From: Mytilisepta virgata
Lineage: Eukaryota > Mollusca > Bivalvia > Mytilida > Mytilidae
NCBI GenBank assembly: GCA_028015205.1
Contig: CM051517.1
Span: 10,278,501-10,342,500 of the forward strand
DNA: 64,000 bases
Direction of reading: 5' to 3'
In this document: positions 1-12,386 of the stretch, in pieces
How the letters are laid out: every line of letters begins with the position of its first letter
Position numbering within the stretch: the stretch's first letter is position 1
The notes under the pieces: generated by a model
What the model was told of the DNA's origin: nothing
Database searches by the model: none
Seen by the model: the letters and a program-made list of their open reading frames with translations, nothing else
Made by a program: the position numbers and the translations under genes

Positions 1-799
1 TTGTCAAAAATTAATTTTCACATGGATGTAAAATTCCGTCATAAATTTTATACACCTAATCCATCCTACAACTTGATAAGATACGTTTTTTTTTCATTCT
101 ACAATGTTCTTACACAATATTGAGAGTCCAACTGAGCAACCTAGTACCTGGAAAGTAAATACTACCATTTTCCCTAAAGTCATGCTAAAGCTTCTTACCC
201 AAGAAATATTTGAAACACAAACCACAGTAACAAACTCAAACTTTAGTATAACGTGATTCTACACCAGTATGAAGGTTAATTTCGTTGAACAAATAAAGAG
301 AAGAAAAGAGAAAGAAACTATATTTACAACTCGTTTGAAGTTAGTGTAATAAACAATTTGTTCTGGTGTGAAATTGGTTCCAGTGGAACATTTTCATGTG
401 AAAATTCCTGGAAAAAATATAACATTAAAATATGTTCTAGCATTGTGAAATTTATTCTGGACAAAAATCACATATATCTATCAAAGAAGTTCCGGAAAAT
501 TTTCACATAGTTCGATCTGCTAAAGAACAATTTTCACGCTCAAATGATACTAGTTCCACTTAATTTTGTTATTGTTTTTGTTTTGTTTTATTGTTTCAAC
601 AACATCTATATTTTGTCTTACTTCAAAACTTTAAATTCCCACATGTTGTAGTAAACATTGATGCTTGTTGTCGCTAGCAAACAAACATTGAGTAATGTAA
701 GAAAAATCAATTTTGGAAAAATAAAAAATGAATAATCTACTATTTTCAATCAACAGTACTAATTTTATTTGCATGAACATATAATTCAAAGTGTAGGAT
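1..799. other. unannotated AT-rich stretch
   Basis: I see no ORF, RNA gene or clear repeat here. Short reading frames are unlike any family I recognise. Confidence 0.4.
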
Positions 800-801
800 T
801 T

Positions 802-1634
802 AATAATGTCCCCCATGAAATAATGTCCGCTGGACAATATTTACTTATTTCAATGTGTCCCCAACACAATTCACCTATGATAAAATGTCCTAGGCTATAA
901 AACATTGTCCATGCTATCACTGGAAACTTTTTACCATTAAATTTGTCCTTGAACAGTATATGAGATAATTCTGACATTCTTTTGTGTCTGTACCTAATCA
1001 AGTAATTTTAACTCTGTTTCACACAAATAAGTGTAGATTTTGAAGGTGATCTCATTTTAGATCAGCAGTTTAGGAAATATGGGTTAAAATGAAATGAAGT
1101 GGAACCTGAGAAGCATGGTATAAACATGAATTCATTATTTCCAAATATATACATGTACATAACAATTTTCAATCAAAGAGCAGTAAGTGGAAATCAGTAT
1201 TTCATTGTCTAAAGTACATTATACATATCAGAACATTCAATAACTTTGAAATTGTAAACATCATGATTAAAACAATAGAAATACTGTTTTGACTCCATTT
1301 TGTTTTTTTTATTATTTATAATTGTAGATTTGTTGATATTCACTGCCATCCAGTTTTTGTGTTACTTCATCTATTTCAAATACACCTATATTAATTAGTT
1401 AAAATTCAAGTATAATAAGACATTTTGATAACTTTGTATTACCTCCCTTAGGATAGAATTTAATAACAACTGTTAGTGTTGAGAAATATTGTCTGTGGGA
1501 GGACAGTATTTCCTAACTAATGCCGTAAATTCTGTCCACTTAAGGGACAAAATATCATGGCAATGGACATTATTTAATATTATAATTCTGTGAAAAACTG
1601 TCCAGGTGGACACTATTTCACAGGACACTATTTT
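802..1634. mobile_element. TIR element with TGTCC-rich ends (non-autonomous)
   Basis: The two ends are diverged inverted repeats of about 40 bp. The left end carries AATGTCC, TGAAATAATGTCC and GCTGGACA in order; the right end, reverse complemented, carries AGTGTCC, TGAAATAGTGTCC and CCTGGACA in the same order. The roughly 830 bp between has no transposase ORF, so it is probably a MITE-like element. I could not fix a target duplication. Superfamily unknown. Confidence 0.5.
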
Positions 1635-1639
1635 GTCTT

Positions 1640-3210
1640 ACAAAAGCAGCATGTGCGTATAAGATGACACGACACTAGTCATTTTCTCTTTGATCCATTT
1701 TTTGTTGTTGAAATAATCTTTTTAGATTACATGCATGTAAAGGAATGGACAACATAAGGGTATTGAAACATTTTAAATGGCGATGTCGAGCAAAATTACA
1801 GATAATTTAAGCAAGTATTTCTCATGGGCTTATTTTGATGTATAATGACAGTTATTGTGTTCCGTTTGGCCTGTAATCAGTAAATGATAAAACTTACTTA
1901 ATTAAAAAAAAAATATGGACCACATAAAATATTTGTAATGTCTCATTGCATAAAAACAGTATATCCATGCCAACAGCAACAAAAGGAAAAACACTGCTAG
2001 TGGTATTTCTACAATTATTAATACCTATCTTATTATACAATAACGAAAAACACATCCTCTTGTATGTATAGATTTGGCAACTCAAGTTATCCTTGGAACC
2101 CTGCAATTCTCAAGTCCCAATAATTAAAATTCGTATCAAAATATTTATTACACATAGATTGTTTAAACAGATTATACATACAACAAATATAAGTACATAC
2201 AAAACTGCCTTACATGTTTCTGTCTTTTAGATAATCAGTATAATCAGCACCATCATCTTGATGGCAATTCTTTGAACTTTTGTATAAATATACTTTAATA
2301 AAAAACATTACATGCACAGAAGTTAAGTATGAAATATATTTTTGTGTTATCTGTGTGATCTAAAAATGGACAGATGTCCTCAGGTTGTATGTTATGTCAG
2401 TATTATAATGAAATATGAAATAATTTGTCGGACATCTCAACTTAACACATACTACAATCTGTACATGATAAGATCTGACACTGATATTACATCACTTATA
2501 ACAAATCAAACACACCTGAGAAAAGCACGTGGGTAACTCACTGACAGACCAGTAATTGTGAATCAACAAGTAGTGTAGTCAAAGTAAGTAGGCTTTTTAT
2601 TTGTCTCCGAATATGAAATTAACTTTATTGCAAAAGTAAACATAATGCAATGCAACACAGTACAAGATAATTTTCAATCATCATGACTGTGTTTACGCCA
2701 TTAAAGCATATTAATGTTAACCGTGTACCAAACTAAATGCATTTAATTTTTTCGTTCACAAAATTTCAAACTTGTTTTTTATGTTCTTTTTTTTTCTTCT
2801 CCAGCATGCAAATAGGACTTAATACTTTACATTCAATCAAGTGTTTATTGTCCCCATGATTAATCAAGCATAAGTCACCTGAGGGGAATGCCTCTGATTA
2901 TTTTGTAACATTAAATTTCAATGTAATGGATAGTTCCTTTCAAATATTTCCTGGTGCAGTTTCGTCTGTAATACAGTCGAGTTGTGAACACAGCCAGACT
3001 AGTCACTCTTAATGTTTAAATGATGCTGTCAACCCTTCGGGATATAAATTTGCATTTCAAATAAAAATATAATTAAAATTAAAAGTGTGCAAAATCATCT
3101 TTAATATGAATTAAGTTCCAAACGAACATTGCAATTTTGGTAAAATTTCAGTTACTAGTATCTTAATTTTTCATTTGAGTTCTTTTAACAGAACCAAATT
3201 CATAATTTAA
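1640..3210. other. intergenic stretch without recognised features
   Basis: AT-rich sequence with only short frames (such as 2342-2536) that match nothing I know. No splice-flanked coding exon could be supported. Confidence 0.35.
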
Positions 3211-3217
3211 TAAAAAT

Positions 3218-3554
3218 CGCCTGGTGTTCTCGTGCTCTCCTCGAGTGCAGAAGGTCATGGGTTCGATCATCGGCCGGGTCAAACCAAAGACATTAAAATT
3301 GGTATTTGCTGCTTCTCCGCCAAGCATGCGGCATCCATGACTGGTAGGCCGGGAGTCAGTATATGTGTCCGAGTGTGGTAATATGTATTCCTGCGGACTG
3401 TTACCTCATGAACTAGCACATTAAAAATCGGACTCAGCTTGTCGGTCTAGTTCAAAGCAGGGCTCATATTCATATCATACCAACATGTTCTGGTCCTGAT
3501 ATGCACTTAATGGTTGCCACTGGACGTTAAACAGTAATTCATCCATCCATCCAT
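3218..3554 (+). mobile_element. tRNA-derived SINE
   Basis: A B-box-like GGTTCGATCAT lies near 3260 after a degenerate A-box region. A tRNA-unrelated body follows, and the copy ends in an (ATCC)n-type tail with the run 'GCCACTGGACGTTAAAC' just before it. That tail is of a kind I recall from molluscan SINEs; the family name is not certain. Confidence 0.6.
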
Positions 3555-3559
3555 TATTT

Positions 3560-4881
3560 AAAATGTATGGGACAATTAAATAGGCAGTTGTATAAAAAAA
3601 AAATAGATATTACGATAATGGTCAGTTTTGATTATACATGTAGGTCCAAAAGTACATGTTCATCATATTATGTCCAACACTTTAAATCTATTGTGTGAGT
3701 CTTAATAATGTTGTCGCTTGACATGCTGCCCTCTGAGCCTAGTCTAATTATAGTAGTACTGACCTAATGAACCTGTGTGAGGTTGTTATTATAATTATTC
3801 AAAGTGTTCACCGTAAATACTGATCCATATAGCTTGAAAATATCAATAAAAAGGTAAGATATTTGGGAGTAGAGAATGGAAGAAAAGATTTTCAAACTGA
3901 AAAAATCAAATTATAAAGCTTTGCAGATTTAATGAATTTATGTGCAGTGGGATGGTATTTGGAATTATTGTGGTGTCTTATAAGGCTAACCTTATTTTCC
4001 GGATTTTTGCTCAGATGGCCGTCCTTAAATTTCTCGCTGGAAACAGAGGTTGGTGATCTTATCTTATACAGTAACATTTAATATGCAATTGTAAAACTAC
4101 TGCTAAAACGTTTCAGTTTGAAGGGCCTAGAAAAGGCTATATACATGACAGCTTTCGAGCAAAAATGTAATTGATAAATAAGAGAGGAAAAGAAAAAAAC
4201 ATAATTTCATTTAGTACTATGCATCTCATTAGTGACTACAAAAGACATGTTTAATCGAATCGTGGTTCTCTCCATCACTTGTCTTATAAAATTCCTTATT
4301 CTTTTTATAAGTAAATTAGTTTATTCATGGTACTCACTGTAAATCAGGCTATGCAAACCCGTTCTATATGCCTTACGTCGGAAGGCAAGCCTTTTTGAAA
4401 TGTAATTATCAAGATATTTTGTCATCTTTAATGATCAACCAAAATACAAGACATCTAGTTAGTTTTGGTTTAATTAATCATTTTAAAATTTATTTTGCTT
4501 TATTTTCATTATTAATTGTTAAAAGTGAAGACTTCCAGTAAATCTTTGAATTTTCCAGAATAAAGAATTTCCGCGCATCATGACTTGAGTGCTCAGTTTG
4601 ATCTGGGGGTCTGTGATTACTGCCTCCCCCTGGACAAGGGACAATTTACGGCCATGATATATTTCAATGTGATTGCTTTTTACATCACCTGACCCAAATG
4701 AATATTGAAATGTCTTCCATACATATACATAGCGATTGTTAAAAACTAACATTAGCCTGGGAATACTATGGGGGATAGGAAAATATTTCGAGAGGTCAAG
4801 TCAATAGACCAGAGCAGATACATTATTAGAAACATTGAGGAATTTTATAATTATTTATAATATTTTTTATTTATATTTCAG
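3560..4881. other. intergenic or 5' intron sequence before the zinc-finger gene
   Basis: No coding exon or repeat recognised. It ends in the polypyrimidine tract and AG (4880-4881) used as splice acceptor by the next gene, so upstream non-coding exons of that gene may lie here or further left. Confidence 0.35.
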
Positions 4882-4894
4882 GTTCTAGACGAAG

Positions 4895-5443
4895 ATGCCT
4901 TCTCTATTTAATTTGTCACAAGGGTTTTCTGTCCGAGCATTTTCGAAAAGCAGGACAAAGGCGTCCCCGGAAAGAAGTCTGCGGGTTCAGAAAGGAATAT
5001 TGCGGAATAATTCTACGGATTCGATGACCTGTTCTTACTGTGATCAGAACAACATTTCTGGTACTGACAGTCCAGACAATCCTTCATACAGGGTAGCATG
5101 TCCAAAATGTTCTTTGGACACGGATAAGAACAGGAAAAAGCGAGTGAGATTCGACGCCGTCGTTAGAGAAAGAAATTACATAAAAGCAGAGGAGGAACAT
5201 GACAGCCGGAAAAAATGCAAAAAACACTTAAAAGGACCTTCAGATGCTAAAGTTATGAATCTACACCATCTTGATACATTATATGCTTGTAATATATGCA
5301 AGATATCCATGAAAACTGAAAGCGAATTTATTGTTCATAAAAGACAACACGGAATTAATGGGGCACCTGTCAGACGGTTAAATTTGCCATATCATTTCCA
5401 AGACTGTAGAGTTATGTCTCCATTTTTGTTTACCCGACAATAG
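4895..5443 (+). CDS. C2H2 zinc-finger protein with putative PP1-docking motifs
   Basis: A 182-residue protein encoded in one exon. An acceptor (TTTCAG, ending 4881) precedes it, and an in-frame TAG at 4886-4888 just before ATG 4895 supports this start. Seen: a classical zinc finger Cys132-x2-Cys135-x12-His148-x3-His152, and a CxxC pair at Cys46/49 and Cys69/72 that could bind a second metal. GILR (34-37) fits the known [GS]IL[KR] phosphatase-1 motif, and KKRVRF (81-86) fits the RVxF motif; in known PP1 regulators the first normally lies N-terminal to the second, as here. The middle (91-125) is basic. Inference: a PP1 regulatory or targeting protein, possibly nuclear. I recognise no named orthologue. 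Confidence 0.7.
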   Translation: MPSLFNLSQGFSVRAFSKSRTKASPERSLRVQKGILRNNSTDSMTCSYCDQNNISGTDSPDNPSYRVACPKCSLDTDKNRKKRVRFDAVVRERNYIKAEEEHDSRKKCKKHLKGPSDAKVMNLHHLDTLYACNICKISMKTESEFIVHKRQHGINGAPVRRLNLPYHFQDCRVMSPFLFTRQ

Positions 5444-5616
5444 GCAGTGCATACTGGTAGTCACTTTTTTAAACAAACGACCAGAAAAAAATCTGGAAAC
5501 CAGCTGCACAATAACCAGCATGTTCTATCATCAGGAACAAAAAATGATGATCGGTGTCTGGCCGATAGAAGTCAGCTCAGCGATATCGGGATCAGAGATC
5601 TGTGAACCCACTGAAA

Positions 5617-5622
5617 AATAAA
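5617..5622 (+). terminator. polyadenylation signal AATAAA of the zinc-finger gene
   Basis: First AATAAA after the stop codon, giving a 3' UTR of about 0.2 kb. Further AATAAA motifs near 6137 could serve instead. Confidence 0.4.
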
Positions 5623-5639
5623 ATTCAGTCGCACGGAAC

Positions 5640-6620
5640 ATCGATCCACGAACTAGTTGTTTGACGCAGTCATACAATACAATTGTGTAGTGCAGGAACA
5701 TGAGAAACGGATAGCTTTCTGTTCACCCATTGAACCAGAATTCAACAGCTTGCAGATCGAAGTGACAACTGATCCGTTACCATTAATGTTTGCTCTGGAG
5801 AATAGCATGGGATGGATGGCCTTTTGAACAACTGATATCCATTAAGTTTATGTTGTCTATCCGAAGGCAATGGTTTCTTCTTTTGCTTGATTTTTTGTTG
5901 CAGTTCGAGAATGTGAATTACTCTCAGGTAGAAATAGAGAACAGTTAAAAAGAGGAAAGATGAGAAAAACTTGGTGAATTCCGATTTGAGCCAGATATTC
6001 AGTGGCGAAGACATAATTTTTAAGCTATGTCTAATTGTATGTTTTTATTTTTAACTTTTTTTTAGTAAGTTTTAATTCTTTTTATTAGAAAGTTTTATCT
6101 GTATATGAATCATAACTAAGGATGTACATGTAGTAATAATAAATTTATGATTTTATATCTGGTATCATCATCATAATGGTCGTCTCCTGTTCATTGTTTA
6201 AATGCCTCTAGTGTTTGACTAGGGACTTATTCTTTGTTTGTCTGCTGATCAGGATTTAGGAGCAGTTTGAATAAACGTGACAGTTTAACCTGACGCGTCT
6301 TCTATATGCCTTTGTGAAGGCAGGACCCCCGTACTATCAGTGGTTGTCTCTTGTATGGAATATTTTTATTTGTTTGTTTAGTTGGGATTTAGTTGCCTCT
6401 TCATGGTGGATCCTTTGTTCCCGAGGGTATTCGCCAACCCAGTCGTCAGACTTGTCTGACATGATTATTCATTGATTTGTTACAGAAAATACCAGTATTC
6501 AGCAAAATTCAAAAATAATAGAAATACTAAGGGTTCATTCCTTGTATTGCACATGGTAGATCTCCTTAGCTGAAATTTGGCTTCCTATTTCGGTATTTTT
6601 GGTTATGGGTACTTCTTGTT
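5640..6620. other. stretch without recognised gene
   Basis: No supported coding exon. The more GC-balanced part at 6170-6480 looks like old repeat sequence, but I cannot name it. Confidence 0.3.
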
Positions 6621-6628
6621 TAAAATAA

Positions 6629-6890
6629 GTTTGTTTTTTGGTCTTCCAAATTTTTCGGTTTTAATGCTGCTGATGAGAGGCTATTTCGCCATTTTTTATT
6701 GGTGGAGGAAGCCGGAGTATTCTGAGAGAACCACCGACCTTCGATAGGAAAATTGGCCGTCCTTGTCCATTAAAATCGGAGCCGAATACACCCCGCCGGA
6801 GGTGAGATTCGAACTCAAAACTTCAGTGTTGACAAGCTAGTTATCATTAGTAAAAACGAACTACCTAAACCATTCGGCCACCGAGGTCCC
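6629..6890 (-). mobile_element. tRNA-derived SINE, reverse orientation
   Basis: On the minus strand the head reads CCTCGGTGGCCGAATGGTTT (A-box region), followed by a long variable-arm-like segment and GAGTTCGAATCTCAC (B-box). This suggests a tRNA-Ser or tRNA-Leu ancestor. The body is the same family as the copy at 34703-34967. Confidence 0.7.
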
Positions 6891-7399
6891 ATTTTTATTT
6901 GGGACTGGGGTTACTTTTGTTGAAGTATTCAAGAAAATCGCTATAAAAAATAAGAAAAAGGCCAATTTTTAAAACACTGAACAAGGATTTAGGGAGAGGG
7001 TTGAATACTAATTGTTTTGGTTTTCAATTTTTCAGGCTTTGAGCACAACTGATGAGTCTGATGACTCGTAAATGAACATCAAAATTGGTATCGAAGAATT
7101 TATCATAAACGTTTACTCGCCCAATTCTATTAGTATATGCCCCCATCTCGAGCCAGTACCCTGTCACTTCAGTGGGAATACATTTTGTTGAATTTTGACA
7201 CCTTTGTTTTAGGAGTTATTTAGTGCTGTTGTTGTGATGAGGGCTTTTGCTCCCCGGCGATATCGACATGTAATCAATCTGTTCACTCCCATCAGCCGAT
7301 GGAATGTTGTCTCACTAGTTGGTCTTTCGGAATGGCCACCAACATTTCCCCTTTTTCCCAAACAATGTTGGTGTATGTGATGAACGTTTCTCTAAATAA

Positions 7400-8510
7400 A
7401 TTGAATGAAACGCGGCAGCCACGCTGCATATCCCCGCGCCACTGTTGTGTTAATCACAAAATTAAATACATGTAGTGAACTGTTTTTATGATGACATGTT
7501 CTACTAATTAAGTGTAAATTTACCAAAGTTGGAATATCAGTTTTGGAAATTGAATGGTAAGCCTAAGTCTTGTGACATTAATAGTTATTAATATGCATGG
7601 TTGCTAGATACATTTCCAAAAAAATGAAGACCTTAGGGTCTTTCAGGAAATTTACCAAAATTGGAGTTATTTTTTTTTTAAATCCAAATATTCCATTTAA
7701 TTTTGGAAATTTAATCATTCCCTTTACAGCTGTTGCTTTTTTGTAAACAAATATGTATGGTTGCTAGGTACTTTTCCAAAAAAAAAACCCAAAAATTCAG
7801 ACCTTAAGAGTCTTTCAGGAAATTAACCAAATTTGGAATTCCATTTTTTCGAAATGGAATGGTAACTTTAACTCTAATGATATTAATGGTTAGTAATGCA
7901 CCAATTTTTTATGTTTCTACCGCTTAGGGTGTACGAGGAGTTCTGTGACAATCGATTTTGGGATTTTTGAACTCTCTTGTTGCTATGCCCCGAGGGATTT
8001 CAGACAAATTCTCATGCCACTTTTGAATTTGCCATATGTAATACTAGTCATGGTTTCAATTTCAGCATTATATAGTCGGAATTCACCTAACGCCAGGTGG
8101 AGCTGTTTTTCAGGAAGTTATTTAAAAACTGGGTTAAAAATATTCATCACCTATCTATAGACGATTTGGGTACCAGATATAATGTTTACAATCGCTGTTT
8201 CCGCCCAGTGCTGCACCTAGCGTTAACTAGAATTACTATATATAGTCCAAATAGTTTGGAAGATTTCAGTATTTACTGGATATCACGTAATCCGTTTTTT
8301 ACTCATAATTATGCCCTAGGGGCATATAATCCAAAATTCAGAAGCCTTCGCCACAATCTAAATCAACAATGCTAACAATGATCAAAGTTTCAGTTTTCTA
8401 TCTCTTATGGTTCCTGAGATAATCCTGGACATTACGTACACACGTACGTACGTACGTATGGCGAACAGCAAAACATTATCCCCGCCGCTTCGATAGCGCG
8501 GGGATAACCA
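7400..8510. repeat. dispersed repeat with internal ~165-bp units and terminal hairpin
   Basis: The left side has CATATCCCCGCGCC (about 7427-7440). The right end is a strong hairpin at 8476-8507 with arms TTATCCCCGC-CGCT and AGCG-CGGGGATAA. Between them, about three degenerate units share 'ATGGTTGCTAG', 'TTTCCAAAAAAA' and 'TCTTTCAGGAAATT' (7510-7900). A short ACGT microsatellite lies at 8438-8457. Two overlapping ORFs (7945-8375) show no domain and are probably chance. Confidence 0.5.
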
Positions 8511-8686
8511 AGATATCCACTGAAAACACCCGAAACCACGAACTAAGTTTTAACTTCAATTCAGAATGAACAGTATGGGAGTTTAAACAACACGTTGTGT
8601 CCCGCATATCCAACGACGAGTAAATTTGAACAAGAAAAGAAAATCCATCGTGTAAATTAGAGGAAAACAGATACAGGGCCACTAGG

Positions 8687-9100
8687 TACATATTATCAGG
8701 TTTTCTGCAAACGTATATCGTAAAATATCAGCCGCGAGACACAATGTGAAGCTTTTTCGGCGAGTGAGCGTAGCGAACGAGCTAAAAAGCTTCATATTGT
8801 GTCGAGCGGCTTATATTTTACAATATTTGTTTGAAGAAAACTTGATGATAAATTTATCGTATTGTTAACAAGCAATCTTAATGGAATTTCTTACTTTTCA
8901 ATGGCCATCTGCCTATAACCGGATGATTTCCTGATATATTCGGGTCAACGTTGGGTCAAACATTATGACGTCGCTGATATATTCGGGTCAGCTCATATTA
9001 GGGTCGGGTCAACTCTTTACGACGTCACAGTGCCGAAATACGGGAAATTGTGAAGGTCTCAGCAGGTCGATATAGCCATAGGGAAATACGATAAGTACTG
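8687..9100. repeat. ~400-bp palindrome-bearing repeat, copy A
   Basis: The first 150 bp (8695-8846) form an imperfect foldback centred on GAGTGAGCGTAGCGAACGAG. The remainder has several GGGTCA half-sites and two GACGTC motifs. The same unit occurs three times in tandem at 12387-13502. Confidence 0.7.
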
Positions 9101-9241
9101 GAATAATACAAACAGCCAATGTACAGTATCTGTTAATGTTCTTCCTCTTCATAAAAAATACAAAAAATATGAAGACGGCCTAGAGATGGCACTTGTACTT
9201 TGCAATTTATAAAAAATCGTCATTCAATTACGTTCACCCTT

Positions 9242-11427
9242 TTTAGCTCACTTGGCCTAAAAGGCCATGTGAGCTTTTGCCTTCATTTTGCGTCCGTCGT
9301 CTGTCGTCCGTCAACATTTCACATTTTCATCTTCCTCTCTGAAACCACCACTCCGAATGGAACCAAACTTGGCAGGAATGTTCCTTGGATGGTTCTGTAC
9401 AAAATGTATATTTTTTGTGCCGATCGGATATTCAACATGGCTACCAGGGGCAGACAATTCGTTCTGATTAGATCTTTAAAGCTCTTCTTGTCAGAAACTG
9501 CCAAGCCAATTGAATTGATTTGTTGCATGAATGGTCCTTGGATGAACCTCTACAAAATGTTTTTGTGCCGATCGGAAATTCAAGACGGCCGCCATAGTTT
9601 AACATATTGGGAATTTTGTATAAAGGTCTTCTTGTCAGAAAACACCAAGCCAATTGAAATGTTTTTGATGTGTGAATGATCATTTGATGGGCCACTACAA
9701 AATTTATGTTTTATGTGCCGATCGGAAATTCAATATGGCCGCCGCAGCCAGACTTAGTTTAACATTGAACCCTTTGGGTAATTTATAAAATTTATAAAAA
9801 GGTCTTGTCAGAAACTACTAAGCCGATTGAAATGTTTTTATGCATGAAAAAGCATCCGATGAACCTCTACAAAACCTATGTTTTTTTGCCGATCGGAAAT
9901 TCAAGATGGCCACCACAGCCGGACTTAGTTTAACATTGGACCCTATGGAGAATTTTTTAGAAAGGTCTTCTCGTCAGAAACAACCAAGTCAATTGAAATG
10001 TTTTTAATGTGTGAATGATCATTTTATAGACCACTACAAACCTTTTGTTTTATGTGCCGATTGGAAATTCAATATGGTCGCCACAGTTTAACATTGGACA
10101 CTATGGAAAATTTGTACAAAGGTCTTCTTGTCAGAAACTAATAAGCCAATTGAAATGTTTTTGTTGCATGAAGATCCTTGGATAAATGTCTGCTAAAACA
10201 GTTACGTTTTCGTGCCGATCGGAATCCAAGCTAGCTGCCACGGCTAGACTTAGTTTAAAATTTTCAACATTGGATACGGGAAGAGTTCTTTAAATATTTT
10301 ATCTAGAAGCGATGGACATCGAGGAACAATTCCTTACAGATATTATCTAGAAGCAATGGACACCGTGGAACAATTCCTTACAGATATTATCTAGAAGCGA
10401 TGGACACCGTGGAACAATTCCTTACAGATATTATCTAGAAGCGATGGACACCGAGGAACAATTCCTTACAGATATTATCTAGAAGCGATGGACACCATGG
10501 AACAATTCCTTACAGATATTATCTAGAAGCGATGGACATCGAGGAACAATTCCTTACAGATATTATCTAGAAGCGATGGACATCGAGGAATAATTCCTTA
10601 CAGATATTATCTAGAAGCGATGGACACCGTGGAACAATTCCTTACAGATATTATCTAGAAGCGATGGACACCGAGGAACAATTCCTTACAGATATTATCT
10701 AGAAGCGATGGACACCATGGAACAATTCCTTACAGATATTATCTAGAAGTGATGGACATCGAGGAACAATTCCTTACAGATATTATCTAGAAGCGATGGA
10801 CATCGAGGAACAATTCCTTACAGATGTTATCTAGAAGCGATGGACACCGTGGAACAATTCCTTACAGATATTATCTAGAAGCGATGGACATCGAGGAACA
10901 ATTCCTTACAGATATTATCTAGAAGCGATGGACACCGTGGAACAATTCCTTACAGATATTATCTAGAAGCGATGGACACCGAGGAACAATTCCTTACAGA
11001 TATTATCTAGAAGCGATGGACACCGTGGAACAATTCCTTACAGATATTATCTAGAAGCGATGGACATCGAGGAACAATTCCTTACAGATATTATCTAGAA
11101 GCGATGGACACCGTGGAACAATTCCTTACAGATATTATCTAGAAGCGATGGACACCTTGGAACAATTCCTTACAGATATTATCTAGAAGCGATGGACATC
11201 AAGGAACAATTCCTTACAGATATTATCTAGAAGCAATGGACATCGTGGAACAATTCCTTACAGATATTATCTAGAAGCGATGGACACCGTGGAACAATTC
11301 TTTACAGATATTATCTAGAAGCGATGGACATCGAGGAACAATTCCTTACAGATATTATCTAGAAGCGCTTTGTCAGTTGCGGTCAAATTAAATCCAGGAG
11401 AGCGATTCAGGCTCCATGGATCCTCTG
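9242..11427 (+). mobile_element. 'AGCTCACCTGG' bivalve repeat element, copy I
   Basis: It starts TTTTAGCTCACTTGGCC and ends with GAGAGCGATTCAGGCTCC, the two ends typical of this abundant bivalve family. The left part holds about six units of ~160-180 bp, each with 'GTCAGAAAC', 'CCGATCGGAAATTCAA' and 'ATGGCCGCC'. The right part holds the 44-bp array listed separately. The 159-residue ORF at 9200-9679 runs across these units and is not a gene. No transposase is visible. Confidence 0.65.
10302..11366. repeat. 44-bp minisatellite, 24 copies
   Basis: Unit length is 44 bp, with landmarks TATCTAGAAGCGATGGACA and GGAACAATTCCTTACAGA. Copies differ mainly at one six-base site (CCGTGG, CCGAGG, CCATGG, TCGAGG and rarer forms). 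The order of variants at copies 3-7 is repeated exactly at copies 8-12, giving a 220-bp higher-order unit. 44 is not a multiple of three and there is no ORF. Confidence 0.95.
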
Positions 11428-11501
11428 GTTTTAAAACTAAAATGTAAAACAGATATTTCACTTCGTTACTAAGATAACTGCTAGAACACTTCATAGCGTT
11501 G

Positions 11502-12365
11502 TATGGAACGCCACAGTTGTCTTATGTTCATTTCCATAATGTTATTATATTCATTTGTTGTTTTATTAAGTCAAATTGTCTGATTGTGTTGTTTGTTCTT
11601 ATGTTGTTCTTTTCACATTTTATTTTATTGAGTTAATTTCTATTTTGTTATTTGCAACTGTTATTTCATTCAGTCGTATCAATTTGTTGTGGTGTTAAAA
11701 GATCGTTTTGTTGGATCAGTTGATTATATTGTTATGTTTAATCATTATTTTATTATGATAAATCAATATTCTATTATGTTAGATCAACTTATTATCATGT
11801 TTATTTATTATTTTATCAAGTCAAATCAAGATATTGTTATGTTCAATCATTATTTCGTCTTGTTAGTCTAACCTGTTGTTATGTTCATTTGATGTTTCAT
11901 TACGTCCAATTAGTATAATGCTATGTTGCATTTCATTATGTAATGTCAAGTAGCAACTTTATTTCATTCTGTTGAGTTATTATTTGTTGGGTTGAATCGT
12001 TATGTTGATCAATTTTATGTTGTTCATTCGAAAATGATCTTCGAGTTACTTCGGTTTTAAGAGATTCATTTGAGACCACTCCCAATCTGCCACAAACTAT
12101 TCAACACCTACCCAAGTGTTCAACTTAACAACATAATAACTCAACACAATGAAATAAAGTTGCAACTTGACATCACGTGATGAAAATGCAACCCCATGTT
12201 ATTGTATATTAACTTAACGAAGAAGCAAATGAACTCCACAATATTAAAACGAACACGATTATAATTTATTTTTGTCAATATAGCATTATACTAATTGGAC
12301 GTAATGAAACATTTGGACATAATAACATTATGGAAATGAACATAAGACAGCTATGGCGTTCCATA
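11502..12365. mobile_element. 864-bp TIR element (non-autonomous)
   Basis: Ends are inverted repeats of about 50 bp starting TATGGAACGCCA, continuing through 'TGTCTTATGTTCATTTCC'. GCGTTG flanks both sides (11496-11501 and 12366-12371) and may be the target duplication. The interior is a degenerate array rich in 'TTATGTTxAATCATTATT'; the 60-residue ORF 11689-11871 is an artefact of it. Confidence 0.65.
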
Positions 12366-12386
12366 GCGTTGGGTGGGAGTTAGTAT

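Noticed and set aside
9200..9679. 159-residue ORF
   Set aside because: It runs across tandem units of the AGCTCACC-type repeat; its repeated peptides follow the DNA repeats and it has no domain.
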